Positions 1 through 4,825 of a DNA stretch of 7,447 nucleotides are shown piece after piece. The stretch covers positions 1 through 7,447 of the forward strand of contig JAHFOZ010000269.1 of assembly GCA_023261405.1 (NCBI GenBank), given 5' to 3'. Within the stretch, counting starts at the first letter, position 1. Each line of letters starts with the position of its first letter. This stretch comes from Planctomycetota bacterium. GTDB lineage: Bacteria; Planctomycetota; MHYJ01; JACPRB01. Both the position numbers and the translations under genes were made by a program. A model generated the notes under the pieces. The model ran no database searches, was not told where the DNA came from, and saw only the letters and a list, made by a program, of their open reading frames with translations.

Positions 1-56
1 ATCTCGGCCTGGAGGGCCGGGTCCTGCAGCAGGAGGCAGAGGAGGAGAGCGGTCAT
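1..56 (-). CDS. Start of an exported protein gene, cut by the window edge
   Basis: Only the first 18 codons are visible, reading leftward from an ATG at 56-54. They encode a short hydrophobic leader (MTALLLCLLLQDPALQAE) of the kind seen at the start of Sec-exported proteins: a leucine-rich core followed by a Gln-Asp-Pro that could lie near a cleavage site. A purine-rich GAGGG sequence lies about eight bases upstream of the ATG on the minus strand and can serve as ribosome binding site. The leader has a Cys at residue 7, but it sits within the hydrophobic core and is not a convincing lipobox. The function of the mature protein cannot be told from this window. Confidence 0.5.
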   Translation of the reverse strand, partial: MTALLLCLLLQDPALQAE

Positions 57-111
57 CGTGCGTCCCTCACCAGTCTATCCCTGGAACGGGGCCGACGCTG
101 TGGAATTGTGG

Positions 112-531
112 TCAGGACAGGAGCGCGCCCAGCGGCACGGCCCAGAGGCGGTCGCCGAGCTTGTGGATCAGCGTGCGGACCAGGTAGGACGTCTCCATGC
201 GGGCGAGGTAACGCGCGGCCGTCGTGGCGGGCATGGCCGCGTCCCGCGCGAGGTCGCTCCGGTTGAGGATCTGTCCCGTGCGCAGCGCGGCGAGCTGCAG
301 GAACTTCCGGAAATCCAGCAGGTCCGCCACATGCGCCAGGGATCGGAGGTCGCGCTCCAGGTAGGTCTGGACGAAGCCCTCGAACCACAGGCTGGGCGAC
401 TTCGCGCGCCCCATGCAGACGGCGGGCATCCCGCCCTCCAGCACGTCCTCGAGCCGGATCCTGCTCACCCGGACCGTCGGCAGCCGCGACGGCTTCCATA
501 ATTGACCACAGACGATGTCTTTTTGACACAC
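112..531 (-). pseudogene. DUF4143-type ATPase fragment (probable remnant)
   Basis: The leftward reading frame of 139 codons resembles the central DUF4143 region of the AAA_14/DUF4143 ATP-binding proteins. Family-like segments are the stretch WFEGFVQTYLERDLRSL (about residues 49-65), the helix DLLDFRKFLQLAALRTGQ, then a winged-helix-like segment (LNRSDLARDAAMPATTAARYL) ending in METSYLVRTL. Full-length members are about 380-450 residues, with a Walker A/B ATPase domain in front and a nuclease-like C-terminal part behind. Neither is present here. The frame opens at a GTG without a clear ribosome binding site, and its first 30 or so residues do not look like the family. It stops shortly after the SYLV motif. 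I read it as a decayed fragment. A short expressed DNA-binding protein is possible but less likely. An 8-bp inverted repeat (107-114 and 503-510) flanks much of it. Confidence 0.6.
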
Positions 532-568
532 CCGTCAAGGGCCTTTGGACCTGCGGGCCGGGCCCGTG

Positions 569-596
569 TTGCGATCCCCCCCTCCTGCGCTATAAT
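569..596 (+). promoter_or_regulatory. Sigma70-like promoter of the DUF3500-like gene
   Basis: A perfect TATAAT -10 box lies at 591-596, unusual in such GC-rich DNA. A TTGCGA at 569-574 (four of six matches to TTGACA) stands 16 bases upstream. Transcription would start near 603 and give a leader of about 50 bases before the ATG at 654. The position directly upstream of a gene with a good ribosome binding site supports the assignment. Confidence 0.55.
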
Positions 597-653
597 TCCC
601 TGCGGGGTCGCTGCAGGCCCGCCGGAGTCCGGTTCAACCAGGGAGGGTGACTC

Positions 654-1685
654 ATGTTCGATTCGTTCGACAATGGCCAGGCCGTCAGCCGCCGCATCTT
701 CCTCGCGGCCTCTGCCGCCGGGCTGGCCGCGCCCGCGCTTGCGGGGGCGATGCCCACCGGGGAGCCGCCCGAGACCCTCGTCAAGACCCTCTACGATTCG
801 TTCTCCGAGAAGCAGAAGGCTGAAATCTGCTTCGCCTGGGACTACAAGGAGAAGGCCCGCGGAATCCTGAGGTCTTACCTCTCGAACAACTGGCGGATCA
901 CGAAGCCCGCCATCGAGAGCGCCTTCTACACGAAGGAGCAGCAGGCCCTCATCCGCGGGATTTTCGAGGGGATCGTCAACCCGGACTGGACCGAGCGCTT
1001 CCGGCGGCAATTCAAGGACGACATGGGCGGCTACGGGAAGGCGCAGAGCATCGCGCTCTTCGGCCAGCCGGGGCAGGGCCCGTTCGAGTTCGTGCTCTCG
1101 GGGCGGCACGGCACCGTCCGTTGCGACGGCAACTCGGCGGAGCACGTGGCGTTCGGCGGGCCGATCGTCTACGGCCACGCCGCCAGCGGGTACTACGAAA
1201 AGTCGAACCATCCGGACAACGTCTTCTGGCATCAGGCGGTGGCCGCGAACAACCTCTTCACGATGCTCGACGGCCGCCAGCAGAAGCAGGCGCTCCTGCC
1301 GGAGGCGCCGGACGAGGCGCTCATCGGGTTCCAGGGAAAGGAGGGCAAGTTTCCCGGCATCCGCATCGCGGACCTTTCCGCCGACCAGAAGGGCCACATG
1401 CAGGAGGTGCTCAAGAAGCTGATCGAGCCGTACCGCCAGTCGGATCAGGACGAAGCCGTCTCGTGCCTGAAGGCGCAGGGCGGCCTCGACGCCTGCTCGC
1501 TGGCTTTCTACCAGGCGGACGACCTGGGCGAAGATCGTGTCTGGGACAACTGGCGCGTCGAAGGCCCCGCGTTCGTCTGGCACTACCGCGGGGCGCCGCA
1601 CGTCCACGTCTGGGTCCACGTGTCCGACGACCCCATCGTGCGCCTCAACTCGAAGAACGATTCCGGCGCGCTCAGGCAGAAGTAG
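654..1685 (+). CDS. Tat-exported DUF3500-like protein
   Basis: The 343-residue product begins with a twin-arginine signal: SRRIFLAAS around Arg13-Arg14, then an alanine-rich hydrophobic stretch and a likely cleavage after Ala30 (A-L-A). It should therefore be folded in the cytoplasm and then exported. The mature part resembles DUF3500 proteins. It has an N-terminal helical region (LYDSFSEKQKAEICFAWDYKEK), a segment with GQPGQGPFEFVLSGRHGTVRCDG (Gly-Arg-His at 150-152, where the family often has a Gly-His-His element), and a C-terminal WHYRGAPHVHVWVHV segment (residues 309-322) rich in His and Trp. The family has no established biochemical function that I can name. The ATG is preceded by AGGGAGGGTGA, a good ribosome binding site. 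The gene appears to be transcribed alone. The family match is from pattern memory and is moderately secure; the Tat signal is clear. Confidence 0.72.
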   Translation: MFDSFDNGQAVSRRIFLAASAAGLAAPALAGAMPTGEPPETLVKTLYDSFSEKQKAEICFAWDYKEKARGILRSYLSNNWRITKPAIESAFYTKEQQALIRGIFEGIVNPDWTERFRRQFKDDMGGYGKAQSIALFGQPGQGPFEFVLSGRHGTVRCDGNSAEHVAFGGPIVYGHAASGYYEKSNHPDNVFWHQAVAANNLFTMLDGRQQKQALLPEAPDEALIGFQGKEGKFPGIRIADLSADQKGHMQEVLKKLIEPYRQSDQDEAVSCLKAQGGLDACSLAFYQADDLGEDRVWDNWRVEGPAFVWHYRGAPHVHVWVHVSDDPIVRLNSKNDSGALRQK

Positions 1686-1715
1686 ACGCCCGGGCGCCGA
1701 GCCCGTGGAAGCGAC

Positions 1716-1750
1716 AAAAAAAGCCCCGGCGGTTTGCACCGCCGGGGCTT
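1716..1750 (-). terminator. Intrinsic terminator of the His-rich peptide gene
   Basis: A perfect 13-bp stem (1721-1733 with 1738-1750) closes a 4-base loop. On the minus strand it is followed by a run of seven T (complement of the A tract at 1716-1722), the classical form of a Rho-independent terminator for the leftward gene ending at 1768. On the plus strand the hairpin also lies 35 bases after the DUF3500-like gene, but only TTCGATGGTTTT follows it, so rightward termination would be weaker. It probably insulates the two convergent genes from each other. Confidence 0.85.
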
Positions 1751-1767
1751 CGATGGTTTTCGGGGGC

Positions 1768-2031
1768 TCATTTCGCGCGATGAACCGGGTGCGCGTGCCC
1801 GTGCCGGTGATGCTTCCGGACGGCGTGGGAGTGCCTCCGATGCGGCGACGCCTTGCGGGCCCTCGATTTCGAGATCGAGGTCGCCATCGCGTGTGTCGGC
1901 TTCTTCACGGAAGCCTTGGCGATCGGCACCGGGGCGGCGTGCCGGGCGGGCTTGTACTCGGCGGCGACGGCCACGGTGGCGGCGATTCCCGCGAAGACGA
2001 TCGCGGCGCCGGCGAGCAGGTACTTCCTCAT
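1768..2031 (-). CDS. Small exported histidine-rich basic protein
   Basis: The leftward gene encodes 87 residues from the ATG at 2031-2029. That start has an excellent ribosome binding site (GGGAAGGGGG) and begins a textbook Sec signal (MRKYLLAGAAIVFAGIAATVAVAA). The longer frame reaching 2091 is unlikely to be used. The mature part, about 63 residues, is highly basic (Lys and Arg throughout, at most one acidic residue) and contains 11 His. Nine of these fall in the last 25 or so residues, in the region HRRHSHAVRKHHRHGHAHP. No cysteine is present and no fold is recognisable. Composition recalls envelope acid-stress peptides such as Asr of enterobacteria, and metal-binding His-rich tails, but I see no homology. 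Metal binding, polyanion binding or buffering of the envelope are all possible. A strong terminator follows and structured DNA precedes the gene, which supports it being expressed on its own. Confidence 0.72.
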   Translation of the reverse strand: MRKYLLAGAAIVFAGIAATVAVAAEYKPARHAAPVPIAKASVKKPTHAMATSISKSRARKASPHRRHSHAVRKHHRHGHAHPVHRAK

Positions 2032-2058
2032 GGATCCCCCTTCCCAGTCTGCAATGAT

Positions 2059-2116
2059 GGATACGACGCGTATCCGGCGGGGAACGAGCAACTCGTTCGC
2101 CGATCCTTACATCGGC
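2059..2116 (-). repeat. Three adjacent inverted repeats upstream of the His-rich gene
   Basis: Three perfect inverted repeats lie side by side: 2059-2075 (GGATACG, 3-base gap, CGTATCC), 2082-2098 (GAACGAG, 3-base gap, CTCGTTC) and 2099-2116 (GCCGAT, 6-base gap, ATCGGC). The nearest ends 27 bases before the start codon at 2031. If transcribed leftward they would form three consecutive hairpins in the 5' leader, ahead of an unstructured ribosome binding site. As DNA they could be operators. They are not followed by T runs, so they are not typical terminators. No convincing promoter could be placed with certainty. Confidence 0.55.
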
Positions 2117-2188
2117 CGAGAGTGGAGGGTACCTTGAGCCATGCGCGCGGGTGTCGACGGGTTCTTCAATCGAGGCAGCAGGGCCCGA

Positions 2189-2884
2189 TCAGGCCTCCGC
2201 GGAGGCGCGGGCGTCGCCGAAGCGCTCGAGGACGTAGTCGAGGAAGCCGGTGAACGCGCGGCGGAAGCCCGCCTCGATCTCACGTGGGGTGCCTTCGAGG
2301 ATCAGGCGGACCATCTCGCGGTGCTCGTCCACCATGGCTTCAAAGCGGAACGCCTTGGAGTGGGGGACGTCCCGGATGAGCTCGTAGCCGAAGAAGAGGG
2401 TCGAGAGGTCGCCCAGGACCTCCTCCAGGTGGCGGTTGCCCGAGAGCTCCCAGAGGGTCTTGTGGAAGGCAAGGTCGGCGGCCGAGAATCGCGGAATGTC
2501 CTTGGATTGCGCGGCCGCTTCCAGGTCGCGAAGGGCGGCCTTGAGTCGGTTGCCCTTTTCTGGGGTCCGTGAACTCTGGATTTTCAGGGCGGCGCGCGTC
2601 TCCAGGGTCTCCCGGATCTCGAAGATCTCGCGGATGTCCTGGTCGTAGAGTCGCGTGACGAAGGCCCCGTGGTGGGCCCGGATACGCACGAGTCCCTGGT
2701 GGGCGAGCAGCCAGAGGGCTTCCCGGAAGGGGGCGCGGCTGACCTTGAGTCGTGCCGCCAGCGTACTTTCCACAATCCTTTCACCGGGCTTCAACGTCCC
2801 GTTGAGGATCCATTCCCGGAGCACCCCGAAGATCTTGTCCCGCAACACCTCCTTACGGATCAGCGGCTGGATGACTTCGCTCAT
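2189..2884 (-). CDS. GntR/FadR-family (FCD-domain) transcriptional regulator
   Basis: The 231-residue product has the usual FadR-subfamily layout. Residues 10-76 form a GntR winged helix (LKPGERIVESTLAARLKVSRAPFREAL, then GLV and the wing HHGAFV). An all-helical FCD effector domain follows (about 85-220). Start choice: the ATG at 2884-2882 has AGGATGG upstream and gives the normal family length. Frames extending further upstream would run through the divergent promoter. In the FCD domain the metal or ligand site Asp137, His141 and His188 is present. The fourth usual ligand, a His 22 residues after the third, is Ala210 here. Members of this class sense small organic acids such as lactate, gluconate or hexuronates and usually repress a neighbouring catabolic operon. 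Its position, divergent from the operon starting at 3006 with a shared palindrome, makes it the likely local and autogenous regulator. Confidence 0.93.
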   Translation of the reverse strand: MSEVIQPLIRKEVLRDKIFGVLREWILNGTLKPGERIVESTLAARLKVSRAPFREALWLLAHQGLVRIRAHHGAFVTRLYDQDIREIFEIRETLETRAALKIQSSRTPEKGNRLKAALRDLEAAAQSKDIPRFSAADLAFHKTLWELSGNRHLEEVLGDLSTLFFGYELIRDVPHSKAFRFEAMVDEHREMVRLILEGTPREIEAGFRRAFTGFLDYVLERFGDARASAEA

Positions 2885-2900
2885 TGACCATCCTAATTCC

Positions 2901-2929
2901 TTGACTTGACTATTGTCGACAATCATAAT
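2901..2929 (+). promoter_or_regulatory. Rightward operon promoter
   Basis: TTGACT at 2901-2906 and CATAAT at 2924-2929 are separated by 17 bases, five of six matches to consensus at each box. Transcription would start near 2936, leaving a leader of about 70 bases to the preferred ATG at 3006. The palindrome at 2912-2923 lies entirely between the two boxes, so a bound repressor would exclude RNA polymerase. Confidence 0.65.
2912..2923. promoter_or_regulatory. Palindromic operator for the FCD-type regulator
   Basis: ATTGTCGACAAT is a perfect 12-bp palindrome centred between 2917 and 2918. It fits the FadR/FCD-class pattern of GT and AC half-sites around a short centre (TTGT-CG-ACAA). It lies in the spacer of the rightward promoter and overlaps the -10 box of the leftward one, so one bound dimer could repress both directions. 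The assignment to the adjacent regulator is inference from family and position. Confidence 0.65.
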
Positions 2930-2941
2930 GTCGGTTGTCAA
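2912..2941 (-). promoter_or_regulatory. Leftward promoter of the GntR-type regulator
   Basis: On the minus strand a perfect TTGACA occupies 2941-2936. After 18 bases comes GACAAT at 2917-2912 (four of six matches). Transcription would start near 2905, about 20 bases before the regulator's ATG. The -10 box is part of the palindrome, consistent with autorepression. The two divergent promoters overlap so completely that only one polymerase could bind at a time. Confidence 0.5.
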
Positions 2942-2956
2942 TAGAAAAGCCATAAG

Positions 2957-3010
2957 ACGGACGGAGTGTTTTATGGCCAAGATGACAAAACGGACGGAGT
3001 GTTTTATGGC
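2957..3010 (+). repeat. Tandem duplication of a ribosome binding site and start codon
   Basis: A 21-bp perfect direct repeat occupies 2957-2977 and 2990-3010, a period of 33 bases. Each copy contains GGAG, six bases, then ATG followed by GC. The period is exactly 11 codons, so both ATGs (2973 and 3006) are in frame with the dehydrogenase. Initiation at the first would add an 11-residue N-terminal extension (MAKMTKRTECF). Confidence 0.9.
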
Positions 3011-3905
3011 TCGAACCATCGGATTCATCGGACTCGGACTCATGGGGCGGGGGATGGCGCGGACGCTCATCCGTAAGGGCCACCGGGTCAGCCTGTATAA
3101 CCGCACCCGCGCCAAAGCCGAGGAAGTCGCGAGCTTGGGAGGGAAGGTCGCGGCCACCCCCGCGGAGGCGGCCAGGGAAGCGGAAGTCGTCTTCACGATG
3201 GTCTCCGACCCGCCCGCCCTCTTCGAGGTGGTCGAAAGCAAGGATGGCATCCTCGATACGATCCGCCCAGGCGCGGTGGTGATCGACTCCAGCACCGTCT
3301 CGCCTCAAGCCACCCTCCGCGTGGCCGAGCGGCTCAAGGCCAAGGGCGCCTCCATGCTCGACGCCCCGGTCTTCGGCAGCAAGAACGAGGCGGAGAGCGG
3401 CCAGCTCGGGTTCATGATCGGCGGCGACCGGAAGGTCTTCGACTCCGTGCAGGACCTCTTCGAGGGCTGCCTCGGGAAATCCGCCCGCTACATCGGCCCC
3501 CAGGGAATGGGCGCCTACGCGAAGCTCGTCTTCAACCTCACCATCTGCATCATGCTCCAGGGCCTCAACGAAGGCCTCACCCTCGCCGCCAAGGCGGGGA
3601 TCGACCCGGGCCTCATGTACGACGTCCTCATGGGAGGCCGCGCCAAGGCCGGCATCTTCGAGTTCAAGGGCCCATCCGTCCTCCAGCGTGACTTCACCCC
3701 GTTCTTCCCGCTCAAGCTCATGAACAAGGACTTGAAGCTCGCCCTCGACGCGGCCCATGCCCTGGCCGTCCCCATGCCCGCCCTCGCCGCCATCAAGGAG
3801 GTCTTCTCGTCCGCCATGGCCGCCGGCCAGGCCGAGGAGGACTTCTCCTCCACCATCAAGGTCCTCGAGCGCCAGGCGGGCGTCGAGGTGAAGAGGCGCT
3901 CATGA
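3006..3905 (+). CDS. NAD(P)-dependent beta-hydroxyacid dehydrogenase (3-hydroxyisobutyrate dehydrogenase family)
   Basis: The 299-residue cytoplasmic enzyme has the full family plan. An N-terminal Rossmann domain carries GLGLMG (residues 9-14). An Asn-Arg-Thr after the second strand (32-34) usually points to NADPH over NADH. The substrate-binding segment DAPVFGSKNEAESGQLGFMIGG spans 119-140, the catalytic Lys173 lies in GPQGMGAYAKLVFN, and a C-terminal helical domain has KDLKLALD from 241. Family members interconvert a beta-hydroxyacid and its semialdehyde; the Gly-Ser-Lys in the substrate segment is closer to the GLYR/succinate-semialdehyde-reductase branch than to classic 3-hydroxyisobutyrate dehydrogenase. 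The ATG at 3006 is chosen because it puts the first strand (MARTIGFIGLG) at the usual distance. An in-frame duplicate start lies 33 bases upstream. The stop overlaps the next start (ATGA). It is the first gene of the operon opposite the GntR-type regulator. Exact substrate unknown. Confidence 0.9.
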   Translation: MARTIGFIGLGLMGRGMARTLIRKGHRVSLYNRTRAKAEEVASLGGKVAATPAEAAREAEVVFTMVSDPPALFEVVESKDGILDTIRPGAVVIDSSTVSPQATLRVAERLKAKGASMLDAPVFGSKNEAESGQLGFMIGGDRKVFDSVQDLFEGCLGKSARYIGPQGMGAYAKLVFNLTICIMLQGLNEGLTLAAKAGIDPGLMYDVLMGGRAKAGIFEFKGPSVLQRDFTPFFPLKLMNKDLKLALDAAHALAVPMPALAAIKEVFSSAMAAGQAEEDFSSTIKVLERQAGVEVKRRS

Positions 3906-4825
3906 AAAAAACCGCGACCCTCCTGGAGAAGCTCGGCGCCGCGCGCGAGGATGCGGACCTCGCCGCCTCCCCCAAACGCTTCCCCGACGGCGCCCAGTTC
4001 CGCCTCGAGATCCCCAGCGTCGAGACCCCCGAGGCCCTCTCCCTCGCCCTCGACGAGGCGGAGAAGCAGAAGCTCACGATCCACCGCGCCAGCCAGGGCA
4101 GCGGCATCATGCTCCTCACCGACGCCGAGCTCCGCGAGATGTGCCGCATCGCTCGCGACGCGAGGATCGAGCTCTCGCTCTTCGTGGGCCCGCGCGCCGG
4201 CTATGATGCCACCCCCCAGCCCCTCACCCCCGCCGGAAAGGTCATCGGCGGCAACCTGCGCGGCGGCTCGCAGCTCTTCTACGCCGTCGAGGACATCCGG
4301 CGCGGCTGCGCCCTCGGGCTCCGGAGCATCCTCGTGGCCGACCTCGGTCTCCTCCATGTGGTGCACGAGCTCAAGAAGGCGGGCGAGCTCCCGAAGAACC
4401 TGGTGGTCAAGATCTCCATCCTCCTCAGCGTCCCCAACCCCGCCACCGCCGCCGTCCTCGAGTCCCTCGGCGCGGGCACGATCAACGTCTCGCCCGACCT
4501 CTCCCTCGCCCACCTTGCCGGTCTCCGCAGGACCATCTCCGTCCCGCTCGACATCTACGTCGAGGTCCCCGACGGATTCGGCGGCTACATCCGATTCTAC
4601 GAGGTCCCCGAGATGATCCGCGTGGCCTCGCCTGTCTACGTCAAGATGGGCCTTCGCAACGCGCCCGACATTTACCCCTGGGGCGAGCAGCTCCGCGCCG
4701 TCTCGCTCGCCATGACCCGCGAGCGCGTCCGCCGCGCGCGGCTCGTCATGGACACGATCGAGCGCTACACCCCCGACGCGGTGATGTCCAGGCCCGGCGC
4801 GAAGGACCTGGGGGTCCCGGCATGA
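3902..4825 (+). CDS. TIM-barrel-like protein, peptidase-U32-like annotation, function unknown
   Basis: The product has 307 residues and no signal peptide. It resembles bacterial proteins often labelled U32 family peptidase, but I recognise it only by its overall pattern. Conserved-looking motifs are FRLEIPSVE (33-41), HRASQGSG (61-68), ELSLFVGPRAGYD (90-102), DLGLL (147-151), KISILLSVPNP (170-180), INVSPDLSL (194-202), PLDIYVEVPDGFGGYIR (215-231) and YVKMGLRNAPDIYPWG (246-261). Alternating short hydrophobic strands ending in charged residues and helices suggest a beta/alpha barrel with active-site residues at strand ends (Glu36, His61, Glu221, Lys248 are candidates). The cysteine-containing U32 signature is absent, so proteolysis is doubtful and a lyase, isomerase or hydrolase acting on a small acid is equally possible. 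Both ends overlap neighbours by ATGA, which implies coupled translation with the dehydrogenase and the LarA-like gene. AGAGG precedes the ATG. Confidence 0.72.
   Translation: MKKTATLLEKLGAAREDADLAASPKRFPDGAQFRLEIPSVETPEALSLALDEAEKQKLTIHRASQGSGIMLLTDAELREMCRIARDARIELSLFVGPRAGYDATPQPLTPAGKVIGGNLRGGSQLFYAVEDIRRGCALGLRSILVADLGLLHVVHELKKAGELPKNLVVKISILLSVPNPATAAVLESLGAGTINVSPDLSLAHLAGLRRTISVPLDIYVEVPDGFGGYIRFYEVPEMIRVASPVYVKMGLRNAPDIYPWGEQLRAVSLAMTRERVRRARLVMDTIERYTPDAVMSRPGAKDLGVPA

Noticed and set aside
523..538. TTGACA at 523-528 as a promoter -35 box, and the small inverted repeat TTGAC/GTCAA
   Set aside because: No -10-like sequence follows at a suitable distance, and the 5-bp arms are too short to be meaningful alone.
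465..1739. A 424-codon leftward open frame opposite the DUF3500-like gene
   Set aside because: It is a low-complexity Arg/Val/Leu/Glu-rich shadow typical of GC-rich DNA. The opposite strand has a Tat signal, a ribosome binding site and family motifs.
2141..2572. A 143-codon rightward frame opposite the regulator
   Set aside because: It is antisense to the FCD domain, with no ribosome binding site and no recognisable motif.
2913..2972. Dehydrogenase start at the ATG at 2913
   Set aside because: It lies inside the operator and upstream of the predicted transcription start near 2936. Starts at 3006 or 2973 each have a ribosome binding site.
2885..3295. Upstream extension of the GntR-type regulator to a 368-residue protein
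   Set aside because: The extension would run antisense through the divergent promoter and the dehydrogenase start. The ATG at 2884 has a ribosome binding site and gives the normal length.
3515..4513. A leftward open frame opposite the dehydrogenase and the TIM-barrel-like gene
   Set aside because: It is a Glu/Gly/Ala-rich shadow of two well-supported genes and has no start signals of its own.
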